64,000 nucleotides of DNA from [Empedobacter] haloabium (GTDB taxonomy: Bacteria > Pseudomonadota > Gammaproteobacteria > Burkholderiales > Burkholderiaceae_D), in contig CP136508.1 in the NCBI GenBank assembly GCA_008011715.2, positions 1,798,001 through 1,862,000 of the forward strand, given 5' to 3'. Shown here piece after piece: positions 46,186 through 54,801 of this stretch (position 1 is the first letter of the stretch; every line of letters starts with the position of its first letter). Both the position numbers and the translations under genes were made by a program. The notes below the pieces were generated by a model. The model ran no database searches. It was not told the origin of the DNA and was given only the letters and a program-made list of their open reading frames with translations.

Positions 46186-47178
46186 TCAATGCAGAGCCGC
46201 CCGCAACGCGGCGGCGTCGAAGTAGACGTGGCGGATGGCCGGGTGCTCGGCCGCGATGGCGGACTGCAGCCGGGCGATGGCCTGCTCGACCTCGTCGATG
46301 GGCATGCCGCGCCGGAACTGGACGGACGCTGCCAGCAGCACCTCGTCCGGCCCCAGTTGCATCGTGCGCAGGCTCGCCACGCTGTCCAGTGCGCGCTCGC
46401 GGGCGAACAGGGCGCGCAGCGCGGCCAACTGCTCGCGGTCGATGCTCTCGCCCACCAGCAGCCCGCCCGTTTCGCGCGCCAGCGTGAAGGCGGCACCCAC
46501 CAGCAGCAGGCCGATCACGATCGACGCGGCCGGGTCGAAATAGGGGTTGCTGCAATAGTGTCCCAGCGCGATGCCGGCCGCCGCGATCACGAGCCCCAGC
46601 AGCGCGGCCGAGTCTTCGATAAAGACGGTAAACACGGCGGCATCCTTACTGGCGCGCACGGTCTGCCACAGGCTGGTACCCGGCCTGCGCACCGCATTCA
46701 AGGCCTTGCGTGACACATTCCAGCTGTAGCCTTCGAACAGCGCGGCCACGCCCAGCACGACATAGTTCCACAGCGGGTCTTCCAGTGGCGGCGGCGACCG
46801 CAGCGCGGCGATGCCGTGGTAGATCGACAGGCCGCCGCCCAGGGAAAACACCGACAGCGCCACGATCAGCGCCCAGAAGTACAGCGATTTGCCATAGCCG
46901 AACGGATGGCGCCGGTCGGCCGGGCGCGCGCCGCGGCGCTCCCCCAGCAGCAGCAATAATTCGTTGCCCGTATCGACGGCGGAGTGGATCCCTTCGGCCA
47001 CCATCGACGCGCTGCCGGTGACGGCGGCCACGATGAACTTGGCGGCGGCGATACCCAGGTTGGCGGCGATCGCCGCGTAGATGACTTTCTGCGAGCCGGT
47101 GCGGGTGCCGCCGGCGGACAGGGCGGGCGCTGCCGGCGTGCTGCCGCCGCCGGCAGCGTCGTGTGACGTGTTCTGCAT
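46186..47178 (-). CDS. Cation diffusion facilitator family transporter
   Basis: A 330-residue inner-membrane metal exporter starting at 47178 (MQNTSHDAAGGG), after AGGAG. It has the CDF six-helix core: AIAANLGIAAAKFIVAAVTGS, then GIHSAVDTGNELLLLLGERR, HPFGYGKSLYFWALIVALSV and FIEDSAALLGLVIAAAGIAL. The cytoplasmic C-terminal domain (about 245-330) is of the ferredoxin-like type. Metal-site residues include S/D in HSAVDTGN and E/D in IEDSAAL. CDF proteins export Zn, Fe, Mn, Co or Cd by proton antiport; the metal is not evident. No regulator adjoins it. Confidence 0.92.
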   Translation of the reverse strand: MQNTSHDAAGGGSTPAAPALSAGGTRTGSQKVIYAAIAANLGIAAAKFIVAAVTGSASMVAEGIHSAVDTGNELLLLLGERRGARPADRRHPFGYGKSLYFWALIVALSVFSLGGGLSIYHGIAALRSPPPLEDPLWNYVVLGVAALFEGYSWNVSRKALNAVRRPGTSLWQTVRASKDAAVFTVFIEDSAALLGLVIAAAGIALGHYCSNPYFDPAASIVIGLLLVGAAFTLARETGGLLVGESIDREQLAALRALFARERALDSVASLRTMQLGPDEVLLAASVQFRRGMPIDEVEQAIARLQSAIAAEHPAIRHVYFDAAALRAALH

Positions 47179-47424
47179 AGGGGCTCCTGGTGATAGGGCC
47201 GTCCAGTATGCCGCCGGCATGAGCCGACATCTGTACGAGCACGAACCGTCGCCGGCGCTTCGCACTGCGTTAGGGCGTCTGGCCAGTGCAAAAGATGCTT
47301 TTGATCACTTTATATTGGTCAGGTTTAACATGGATCAAACCTGGAAGCGACCGCGATGGCGCGGGCGCTGCCTATACTGCTGGGTATTGCGCGGCGCCTG
47401 TGCCGCCTTGCCACGGAGGCTGTC

Positions 47425-47985
47425 ATGCGCCAGGACCGATTGTCCGCCCACATCGGCATCACGCTGCAAAAGCTCAGGAGGATGGAAACGCGCCTGTCGC
47501 GCGCGGGCATGCCCGCCGTCCTGGCGCGCTTGCCCATGTGGATGCTCTGTTTGATCTACTGCACGATGATGCGCGGCAAGACCGCCCGCATCGGACGGAT
47601 CGAGCAGCGCATCCACAGCTGGCTGGACACGATCAGGGAACTGTCGCGCCACGAGAAAGGGCGCACGGAACTGGTCGACCTGGACAGCAGCATGCGCAAC
47701 GACATCGAGACGACCAAGCGCACGCTGCTGGCATTGCGTGAGGTCTGCCTCGATATCGGCACGATGTTCGGTAGTATCGGTTTTCGCTCACGCCTGCTGA
47801 CCTGCACGCAACAGGCGTTCGTTACCGTAGTCGACGATTCCTGCGCCACCGCTACGGCCTTGCAACTGGCCCTGCAGTCCCATGACCGTCACGCACTGGC
47901 GCTGCTACGCGCCATGGACCAGGAACACGAGCCTGCACCGGCGGCACCAACCACCCAGCCTGCGACCGCGGCGCAGGGCAGCTAA
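47425..47985 (+). CDS. Protein of unknown function
   Basis: A 186-residue protein if it starts at the ATG at 47425, five bases after GGAGG; an upstream ATG at 47356 would give 209 residues but lacks a binding site. It is helical and basic, with one weakly hydrophobic segment (RLPMWMLCLIYCTMM) and a Pro/Thr-rich tail (EPAPAAPTTQPATAAQGS). I see no domain I recognise. It is divergent from the CDF transporter. Confidence 0.6.
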   Translation: MRQDRLSAHIGITLQKLRRMETRLSRAGMPAVLARLPMWMLCLIYCTMMRGKTARIGRIEQRIHSWLDTIRELSRHEKGRTELVDLDSSMRNDIETTKRTLLALREVCLDIGTMFGSIGFRSRLLTCTQQAFVTVVDDSCATATALQLALQSHDRHALALLRAMDQEHEPAPAAPTTQPATAAQGS

Positions 47986-48324
47986 GCTCGCCACCCGTCG
48001 GCCAGGGCCTGTTCCGACAACCGAAGGGCGGGCACAGCCCCGCGATGACCGATACCGGTATTTGGCACCAGCCAACCTCACCCTCGTTTCTGCCTGCTTA
48101 CCAGCTGCTCACCGTTCAGTTAGGGAGGGGCGGCTCCATCCACTCCATCACGCCCCGACGCAGGCCCCGGCATTGCTGCCGGTTGCCGCATGACGACCCT
48201 GGAGCAGCGGGTGAAGAGTGGGCCGCTGCCCCGTGCCGCCATGCCGCCGGCCGCGCCTGTCGTGATGGTGCGCGCGCTGCGAAGCGCGCATATTGCGTTG
48301 ACTGTGCGAAACTGCACAGATGGA
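47986..48324. other. Gap without an assignable gene
   Basis: I see no gene in these 339 bases. Plus- and minus-strand frames here are short, proline- and arginine-rich and without start signals. No strong hairpin was noticed. Confidence 0.5.
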
Positions 48325-48564
48325 TCAGTGCGCTTTCGACAAGATCAACAGCCAGCGGCCGAACAGCAGCACTTCGATGTGCCCGGGCTGCACGCCGGTG
48401 TCGCATTCGATGATCGGGTTGACCGCATAGAAGCGCTTGCGAAAATCGCGGCACACCAGCATCTCACGTTTGCCGAAACGGACCAGGAAGGACATGGGAG
48501 CATATTCAAGGCCAAAGCGGGATTCGAAACGGTGGGAGCCGACGCCGGAGTTGATGGTTGCCAT
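48325..48564 (-). CDS. Small protein, possibly SOS-controlled, unknown function
   Basis: A 79-residue protein starting at 48564 (MATINSGVGSHRFESRFGLE) after AAGGAA. It is basic, with strand-like segments (MSFLVRFGKREMLVCRDFRK, HIEVLLFGRWLLILSKAH). It has no signal peptide or known motif. The upstream region carries two LexA-box-like dyads (48687-48720), so DNA-damage induction is possible. Family unknown. Confidence 0.65.
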   Translation of the reverse strand: MATINSGVGSHRFESRFGLEYAPMSFLVRFGKREMLVCRDFRKRFYAVNPIIECDTGVQPGHIEVLLFGRWLLILSKAH

Positions 48565-48686
48565 GACAATTCCTTTAGTTTGGTTTGCTGATACGTGTTG
48601 TTTGACTGCGATCCGGTTCCACCAGCCGGCCAGGCCTGACGCGCGGAAGAACCTGTACTGCACTGGATGAAAGCTTACCATAACTA

Positions 48687-48720
48687 CTGTACAAAAACAC
48701 AGTTCTGTATAAAAACTCAG
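48687..48720. promoter_or_regulatory. Two tandem LexA-box-like sites
   Basis: CTGTACAAAAACACAG (48687-48702) and CTGTATAAAAACTCAG (48705-48720) both fit CTG-N10-CAG with an AT-rich core, the LexA operator pattern of Gamma- and Betaproteobacteria. They start 18 bp apart in the spacer between the 79-residue gene (minus) and the PAP2 gene (plus). Confidence 0.55.
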
Positions 48721-48755
48721 TAATTTTTGCTAACCGTTGTATTCATGCACTCATC

Positions 48756-49472
48756 ATGACGCGAATCGCTTACGGCAAACTGATGCGTTTCCTGACCGCC
48801 CGGCTGAGCCCCGGCGGCGAGCTTGGCTTGCACCTGACCGCAGGTGTCATCATGCTGGTGGTCGCCGTGGCGGCCTTCGGCGAGATCGCCGACGCGGTCG
48901 GCGAGGGCGACGATATCGCCCGCTACGACGAGCAGGTCTCGCAATGGTTCTACGCGCACGCGTTCGAGCCGCTGACGACGATCATGTTCGGTATCACCCA
49001 TCTGCACGGCATTCCGGCGATGAGCGTGCTGTCCGCCTTGCTCGGCCTGTGGTTCTGGCGCCGCCATGCGCCTTACTGGCTGCTGGCGACGGCGATCTGC
49101 GTCCCGGGCGGCATGCTGCTCAACGTGCTGCTGAAGCACGTCTACCAGCGTGCCCGGCCGGCCTTCGACGAGCCCTTCGTCACGCTCGCCACCTACAGCT
49201 TCCCCAGCGGCCACACGGCGGCCGCCACGCTGTTCTACGGCCTGCTGGCCAGCTATGTCGTCACCACCAGTGCCAGCTGGCGCGTGCGCGCGGCGGCAGT
49301 GGCCGGCGCGGCCGCGATGGTGGCGCTGGTGGCCCTGAGCCGCGTTTACCTGGGCGCGCATTTCGTCAGCGACGTGCTGGCCGCGATGGCGGAAAGCCTG
49401 GCCTGGCTCGCGGTCTGCATCACCTCCGTCTCGACACTGCGGCGGCGGCGCGCGGCCCGGCAGGAACAGTGA
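48756..49472 (+). CDS. PAP2-family phosphatase
   Basis: A 238-residue integral membrane phosphatase. All three PAP2 motifs are present: K127 to R134-P135 (KHVYQRARP), S151-G-H153 (SFPSGHTA), and SRVYLGAHFVSDV with R196, H202 and D206. Membrane segments flank the motifs. Such enzymes remove phosphate from phosphatidate, undecaprenyl pyrophosphate or related lipids on the periplasmic face. Its TGA overlaps the ATG of the lipid kinase by one base, so the two are coupled; a link to lipid turnover is likely. Confidence 0.93.
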   Translation: MTRIAYGKLMRFLTARLSPGGELGLHLTAGVIMLVVAVAAFGEIADAVGEGDDIARYDEQVSQWFYAHAFEPLTTIMFGITHLHGIPAMSVLSALLGLWFWRRHAPYWLLATAICVPGGMLLNVLLKHVYQRARPAFDEPFVTLATYSFPSGHTAAATLFYGLLASYVVTTSASWRVRAAAVAGAAAMVALVALSRVYLGAHFVSDVLAAMAESLAWLAVCITSVSTLRRRRAARQEQ

Positions 49473-50362
49473 TGACGGCGCTGGTCGCCATCGTCAATGC
49501 CGCAGCGGGTGGCGGGTATGACGATGCCTGGGCCGGGCAGCTGCGCGAGCGCTTCGCCCAATGCGGCCTGCAGGCGGAGGTGATACTCGCCGGCAGCGGC
49601 CAGGAGATGATCGAGACGGCGCGGGAAGCCGTGGCGCGCGGCGTACCCATCGTCGCGGCGGGCGGGGGCGACGGCACCGTCAACGCGGTCGCCTCGGCGC
49701 TGGTCGGCACTGCGACCAGCTTTGCCGTGCTGCCGCTGGGCACGCTGAACCATTTCGCCAAGGACCTGGGCATCCCGCTGGGCCTGGACGAGGCCATCGC
49801 CACCATCGCGCGTGGTCAGCGGCGCCAGGTCGACGTGGGGGATGTCAACGGCCGCGTCTTCCTGAACAATTCCAGCCTCGGCCTGTATCCGGACATCGTG
49901 CGCGACCGCGAAAAACAGCAGCGCCGTCTAGGCCGTGGCAAATGGCTGGCATTCTGCTGGGCGACGCTGGCGGCGCTGCGGCGCTTTCCTTTCCTCAGCA
50001 TCCGCCTGCGGGTCGGCACGGAAGAGCATGCGCGACGCACCCCCTTCGTCTTCATCGGCAATAATGAGTACCTGATGCAGGGCCTGAACATCGGCGAGCG
50101 CGCGACCCTGGACCGCGGCCAGTTGAGCCTGTACGTGGCCCAGCGGCCGACCCGGCGCGGGCTGCTGCGCTTCGCCTGCCATGCCCTGCTGGGCCGGCTC
50201 GGCATGTCGCGCGACTTCGACGTGCTGCTGGCCCGCGAATTCGAGATCGATACCCGCCGCAAGCTGATCCGCGTCGCCACCGACGGCGAGGTCACCTTGA
50301 TGGCGCCGCCCCTGCGGTACCGCTCGCGTCCCGGCGCGCTGACGGTCATCGTGCCCCGCTGA
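49472..50362 (+). CDS. Diacylglycerol/lipid kinase family protein
   Basis: A 296-residue cytoplasmic kinase of the DAGK catalytic (YegS/DgkB-like) family. GGGDGTVN at residues 64-71 binds ATP, and the FAVLPLGTLNHFAKDLGIPL and VFLNNSSLGLYPDI stretches are typical. It phosphorylates a lipid such as diacylglycerol or a sphingoid-type base; the substrate is unknown. The ATG at 49472 overlaps the PAP2 stop. With the opposing phosphatase next to it, the pair could set a lipid phosphorylation balance. Confidence 0.93.
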   Translation: MTALVAIVNAAAGGGYDDAWAGQLRERFAQCGLQAEVILAGSGQEMIETAREAVARGVPIVAAGGGDGTVNAVASALVGTATSFAVLPLGTLNHFAKDLGIPLGLDEAIATIARGQRRQVDVGDVNGRVFLNNSSLGLYPDIVRDREKQQRRLGRGKWLAFCWATLAALRRFPFLSIRLRVGTEEHARRTPFVFIGNNEYLMQGLNIGERATLDRGQLSLYVAQRPTRRGLLRFACHALLGRLGMSRDFDVLLAREFEIDTRRKLIRVATDGEVTLMAPPLRYRSRPGALTVIVPR

Positions 50363-50373
50363 CAGGAGAACGC

Positions 50374-51192
50374 ATGCGCACCATCGTACATTTATCGGAC
50401 ATCCACTTCGGCAAGGTCGACGACCAGCTGCTCGACCCGCTGCGCGCCACGGTCGAGTCGGTCACGCCGGACGTGGTCGTCGTCTCCGGCGACCTGACGC
50501 AGCGTGCCCGCAGCGCGCAGTTCAAGGCTGCCAAGGCCTACCTCGACACCTTGCCGCAGCCCCAGATCATCGTGCCGGGCAACCACGACATCCCGCTGTA
50601 CAACGTGGCGGCCCGCTTCCTGACGCCGCTGACGAAGTACCGCCGCTACATCACGCCCAACCTGGCACCGGAATACGTGGACGACGAGATCGCCGTGATG
50701 GGCCTGAACACCGCCCGCTCGCTGACGATCAAGGACGGCCGCGTCAACCGCGAGCAACTGGGCCGGCTGGCGGCGCGGCTGGCCGGCGTCGATCCGAAGC
50801 TGACGCGCATCGTCGTCACGCACCACCCGTTCGACCTGCCGGAGCACCATGACGAGGACGACCTGGTCGACCGCGCGCCGATGGCGATGGCGGCATTCTC
50901 CGAGTGCGGCGTGGACCTGCTGCTGGCCGGCCACGTCCACACCAGCAGTTCGGCCAGCAGCGCCAAGCGCTACAAGATCGCCGGCTATGCCGCGCTGGTC
51001 GTGCAGGCGGGCACGGCCACGTCGACGCGAGGCAGGGGGGAAGAGAATTCGTTCAATGTGCTGCGCATCGACCTGGACGAGATCCAGGTCGAGCGCTACA
51101 GCTGGAAGGAAGCGGCGGGAGCCTTTCAGGTCGCCACCGTCGAGACGTTCCGGCGCCAGGGCAATACTTGGGAACCGTGGCTGGGCGACTGA
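50374..51192 (+). CDS. Calcineurin-like metallophosphoesterase
   Basis: A 272-residue cytoplasmic phosphoesterase. The metal-binding motifs are intact: D9-x-H11 (LSDIHFG), G39-D40 (SGDLTQR), G69-N-H71-D (PGNHDIP), then THHPFD and AGHVH. It is 11 bp downstream of the lipid kinase with AGGAG, so it is the third gene of the PAP2 operon. Enzymes of this kind cleave phosphomonoesters or phosphodiesters, including cyclic nucleotides and lipid head groups. Confidence 0.93.
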   Translation: MRTIVHLSDIHFGKVDDQLLDPLRATVESVTPDVVVVSGDLTQRARSAQFKAAKAYLDTLPQPQIIVPGNHDIPLYNVAARFLTPLTKYRRYITPNLAPEYVDDEIAVMGLNTARSLTIKDGRVNREQLGRLAARLAGVDPKLTRIVVTHHPFDLPEHHDEDDLVDRAPMAMAAFSECGVDLLLAGHVHTSSSASSAKRYKIAGYAALVVQAGTATSTRGRGEENSFNVLRIDLDEIQVERYSWKEAAGAFQVATVETFRRQGNTWEPWLGD

Positions 51193-51206
51193 ACCAAGGC
51201 CGGGTT

Positions 51207-51330
51207 CGTGTCCCACCGCAGGGTCAGTCACCGTAATGAGACTCGAGCCCGGTCAAGAAGCCACGCCAGTGGGCGCCATTACGGCCGAGCTCGTGTCCCG
51301 TTTTGGTGACTGACCCCGTGGTGGGACACG
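51207..51330. repeat. Long inverted repeat between convergent genes
   Basis: Arms of 26 bases at 51207-51232 (CGTGTCCCACCGCAGGGTCA, continuing GTCACC) and 51305-51330 (GGTGACTGACCCCGTGGTGG, continuing GACACG) match at 24 positions, with a spacer of about 72 bases. The GGGTCAGTC core recalls the GTCTGTCCCC-family dyads. It lies between convergent genes and could act as a bidirectional terminator. Confidence 0.75.
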
Positions 51331-51349
51331 GACTGGGCAGTAATAGGGC

Positions 51350-52738
51350 TTACAGCCAGTAGTCCCACCACTTCGCCGCCCACTCCTTCATGCGCGTGAC
51401 GACGCCGCGGTCCTTCCAGGCCGCCAGCGTGACTTCCTTCGAATTGCGCAGGTCCTCGCGGAAGGCGTTTTCCATTTCCTTGCCGAAGGCGTCGCCCAGC
51501 ACGATGACGTTGACTTCGCTGTTGTGCAGGAAGCTGCGCGTGTCCATATTGGTCGAGCCGACCGTGGACCAGACGCCGTCGATGACGACCGTCTTGGCGT
51601 GCAGCACGGCCAGGTTCAGCTCGTGGATGCGCACGCCCGCTTCCAGCAGGCGCTGGTAGAAGGCGCGGCCGGCATGGAACACGAGGCCGCTGTCGGACAC
51701 GCTGGGCAGCACCAGCTCCACCTTGACCCCGCGCCTGGCGGCGTCGATCAGAGCCTGCAGGGTCTGCTCGTCCGGCACGAAGTAGGCGCAGGTGATGTGG
51801 ATCGACTTCTTCGCTTCCTGGATCGCCAGCAGCATCGCCTTGTAGATCTCGAACTTGCCGCCCGGCTCGCTGCCGAGGATGCGCACCAGCTTGTCGCCGG
51901 CGATGACGGGTGTCGGGAAATAGTCGGCTTCGCGCAGGTCGTCCGCGTCCTGGCCCGTCCAGTTCTGGATGAACAGCCACTGCATCGCCTGCACGGCCGG
52001 GCCCTCGATGCGCACGTGGGTGTCGCGCCAGCCCACGTCCTTCTCGCTTTTCGGGCGCGACTTGGAGCGGAACGGCGAGCTCTTCGAGTACGTGTCGCTG
52101 ATGTTGATGCCGCCGGCGAAGCCGATCTTGCCGTCCACGATCAACATCTTGCGGTGGTCGCGGTTGTTCACCTTCCAGCCGTTGCCGCGCACCTTGGCGG
52201 GGTTGACCGGATTGAAGGCGATCAGGTGGATGCCGGCCGCCTTCATGCGGTCGAAGAACTGCTGCGGCACGGTAAGGGTGCCGACGCTGTCGTAGATGAT
52301 GTTGACGGTCACGCCCTGGCGCTGCTTTTCCATCAGCAGGTCGGCGAACTTGTCGCCCAGCTCGTCCTGGTCGAAGATATAGGTCTCGAAGTTGATGTTG
52401 TTCTTGGCGCCGGCAATGGCCTTCATCATCTCGGCCATCGTGGCCGGGCCGTCGAACAGCAGCTTGACCTGGTTGCCGGCGATCAGCGGCACGCCGGTGG
52501 CGGCATCCTCCAGCGCGGCCTGCGCCTTCAGGTCCAGCGTGGACTTGGACCAGCGCTTGGCCAGCAATGCCTTGGCCTTGTCGGCGGGCAGCGTGCCGTT
52601 GGCGGACTTGACGACGGGCGCAGGCGCGGCCTGGGCTTTCGTCTTGTCGGCATCGACCGTGGGCAGCGACGCACACGCCACCAGGCTCCACAGGGCCAGC
52701 ACGGCGGCCAGCCAGGTTTGCGCACGCGGGATTTTCAT
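51350..52738 (-). CDS. Phospholipase D-like lipoprotein (cardiolipin-synthase type)
   Basis: A 462-residue lipoprotein with a lipobox ending in C22 (SLVAC). Two HKD motifs are intact: H195, K197 and D202 in DHRKMLIVDG, and H380, K382 and D387 in VLHAKTVVIDG. The double-HKD fold with SIHITCAYFVPD matches cardiolipin-synthase-like phosphatidyltransferases. As an envelope lipoprotein it may act on phospholipids at the outer leaflet of the inner membrane or in the periplasm. Its start overlaps the stop of the Gcr-like gene (ATGA). Confidence 0.92.
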   Translation of the reverse strand: MKIPRAQTWLAAVLALWSLVACASLPTVDADKTKAQAAPAPVVKSANGTLPADKAKALLAKRWSKSTLDLKAQAALEDAATGVPLIAGNQVKLLFDGPATMAEMMKAIAGAKNNINFETYIFDQDELGDKFADLLMEKQRQGVTVNIIYDSVGTLTVPQQFFDRMKAAGIHLIAFNPVNPAKVRGNGWKVNNRDHRKMLIVDGKIGFAGGINISDTYSKSSPFRSKSRPKSEKDVGWRDTHVRIEGPAVQAMQWLFIQNWTGQDADDLREADYFPTPVIAGDKLVRILGSEPGGKFEIYKAMLLAIQEAKKSIHITCAYFVPDEQTLQALIDAARRGVKVELVLPSVSDSGLVFHAGRAFYQRLLEAGVRIHELNLAVLHAKTVVIDGVWSTVGSTNMDTRSFLHNSEVNVIVLGDAFGKEMENAFREDLRNSKEVTLAAWKDRGVVTRMKEWAAKWWDYWL

Positions 52739-54723
52739 TTGTTCTCCTTACTGCCGATAAAGAAGTCGACCGGGGCCTTGCGCAGCCGCCGGAACAGGGC
52801 ACGCACCAGCAGGAAACCGTGCTCGAACGGGATGCGCCGTGCGCGCAGCGCCACCCACAAGGCCAGGCCGAAGCTGACGACGAGATTGACCACCCCGATC
52901 GCCAGGAAGCCCGTAACGGATTTCACTACCAGTTGCCAGCTTACATTGTGATCCAAGCCGACCAGGGCTGTCGCAAAATTGGCAGCAGAGAAAGTAACGT
53001 GGCGGATGTCGAGCGGCAGGCCCATCAATGTACCCAGCGTGCCCATCGTGCCCAGCATGATGCCGAACCAGAAGTTCCCCATCAGGCTGCCCAGGTTGTT
53101 CTCCAGGTAGTTGCCCAACCGGATGGTCCGCTCGCGCCCCAGCAGCGCGTTCAGGCCGCGCAGCTGGGCGACGCGCCGGCCCCAGCGGGTGTACAGCGCC
53201 TGGTTGTCGTAATAGCCCGAAATCAGGCCGGCCAGGAACAGGCAGACGCCGGCAATGGCCGCGTAGAAGAGTGCCGGAGTGTGGATCGGGTCGATATCGT
53301 GCAGCAGGTGCATGGCCTTGTCGCGGCTGACGAGGTGGTGGCCCGTGACCTGCAGCCAGCACCAGGCGATCAGCCAGGCGGTCGGCAGGGCGGTGGCGAT
53401 ATTGCCCAGCACGGCGGTGAGCTGGGTGCGCAGCACCTTGTTGATCAGCTCGGCGAGGCTGTCCAGGTCGATATGACGACCGTCCGGGCTCTGCAGGCCG
53501 GCGGCGATGCGCGAGGCCGTCATCGCCGGCTGCTTGGTCGCCACCGTGAAGTGCAGCACGTGGATCAGCATGAAGCCCAGCGAATAGTTCATGCTGAACA
53601 GGAAGGCTTCCACCAGCGGCGCCGCGCGCAGGGTGCCGAACAGCAGCTTGCACAGCGCCATGAAGCCGACCACGACGCCGGCGCCGGCGGAAGACAGGAA
53701 CATGCCCGCCATCTCGCGCCGATTTTCGGCAATGTAGTGCTCGCCGGTGCGGCTGGCGTTTTCCGTCACGTTGCGGGCCAGCAGGTGGATATTGTCGGCA
53801 AACAGGTCGCGGACCGTGTATTTGTCGCCGTGCGCCTGGATCAGCTCCAGCGCCAGGGCCAGCGCGGCGGCGCGGTGCCCGCCGCCCTGCGCGCTCTTGA
53901 CGTCGACCAGGTAGAGCAGCTTGCGCAGGCGCTCGATGCTCTGGTTCAGGGTGACCAGCAGATAGGTCAGCGCGATCGTCGTGCCCTGCACCAGCGCCTT
54001 CTTGCGGATCTTGGCGATGACCGACTCGCACTGGTCCAGCATCACCAGCAGGTGCCGCACGTCCAGCATGACGTCGGCCCCGGCCAGCATGCGTTCGTAG
54101 TCGTCCAGGTATGCGACCACCTCGCGGTTCTGCACGATGAACGGCGACTCGAACTCCTCCATCTCGGTATGGAAATTGGTCAGCTTCGGTTCCAGCCCGA
54201 CGGCCGCGACGCGGTAGCTGAGGGTGCGGATGGCTTCCAGCAGCCCGGGCAGCATGACGTTCGGGCCAGGCCGCGGTGTCATGACCGTGTCGAACAGGGC
54301 CAGCCAGTCGGCCGCCGGCACGGCGCTGATCCAGCAATAGTCGGTGCGCTTGTACAGCACCTGGTCGAGCGCGTCGGTGAGGTACTCGTCGCCGAACGCC
54401 GGCGGCAGCATGCGATAGGCGATACGGCGCTTCAATTCGGTAAAGAAGCCGTCGTTCGACAGCACGCCCACTTCGCTGTACAGGCTGGCATGGCGGCGTG
54501 TCTCCAGCAAGCGGATCAGGTAATCGCGCAACTGGCGGGCGTGCTCCGGATTGCCCTTGAGCAGTTGTGTCAGGGTGCGCACGTTGGCGGTGGCGCGGAT
54601 GGTGTTGCCCGGACGGCGCGGGCGCAGGGTGTCGACCAGCGCCACCAGGGGCTCGATGCCCGTCGTGTGCTGGTCGATGCTTTCGAGAATGGCTAGCATG
54701 CGGTTGATACGGACTGGCCGCAT
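52735..54723 (-). CDS. Gcr-type 'site-specific recombinase' family membrane protein
   Basis: A 662-residue protein of the SpecificRecomb family (Gcr of Neisseria). The N-terminal half is soluble and helical (LTQLLKGNPEHARQLRDYLI). The C-terminal half has several membrane segments (FLSSAGAGVVVGFMALCKLL, GVCLFLAGLISGYYDNQALY, SVTGFLAIGVVNLVVSFGLA). The name comes from an early pilin-variation report, but it has no recognisable recombinase active site. Translational coupling to the phospholipase D gene suggests an envelope role. Confidence 0.85.
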   Translation of the reverse strand: MRPVRINRMLAILESIDQHTTGIEPLVALVDTLRPRRPGNTIRATANVRTLTQLLKGNPEHARQLRDYLIRLLETRRHASLYSEVGVLSNDGFFTELKRRIAYRMLPPAFGDEYLTDALDQVLYKRTDYCWISAVPAADWLALFDTVMTPRPGPNVMLPGLLEAIRTLSYRVAAVGLEPKLTNFHTEMEEFESPFIVQNREVVAYLDDYERMLAGADVMLDVRHLLVMLDQCESVIAKIRKKALVQGTTIALTYLLVTLNQSIERLRKLLYLVDVKSAQGGGHRAAALALALELIQAHGDKYTVRDLFADNIHLLARNVTENASRTGEHYIAENRREMAGMFLSSAGAGVVVGFMALCKLLFGTLRAAPLVEAFLFSMNYSLGFMLIHVLHFTVATKQPAMTASRIAAGLQSPDGRHIDLDSLAELINKVLRTQLTAVLGNIATALPTAWLIAWCWLQVTGHHLVSRDKAMHLLHDIDPIHTPALFYAAIAGVCLFLAGLISGYYDNQALYTRWGRRVAQLRGLNALLGRERTIRLGNYLENNLGSLMGNFWFGIMLGTMGTLGTLMGLPLDIRHVTFSAANFATALVGLDHNVSWQLVVKSVTGFLAIGVVNLVVSFGLALWVALRARRIPFEHGFLLVRALFRRLRKAPVDFFIGSKENK

Positions 54724-54801
54724 TGGACAAAACGCCAGTGTAACCGCTCAGCAAGTTTTGCTATGTACGCCAGCGTACCAAGCAGCCGGGCAGTGGCGGC
54801 G

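Noticed and set aside
52735..54723. Gcr-like gene as a mobile-element recombinase
   Set aside because: The protein has several membrane segments and no serine or tyrosine recombinase active site, so it is not evidence for an integrated element.
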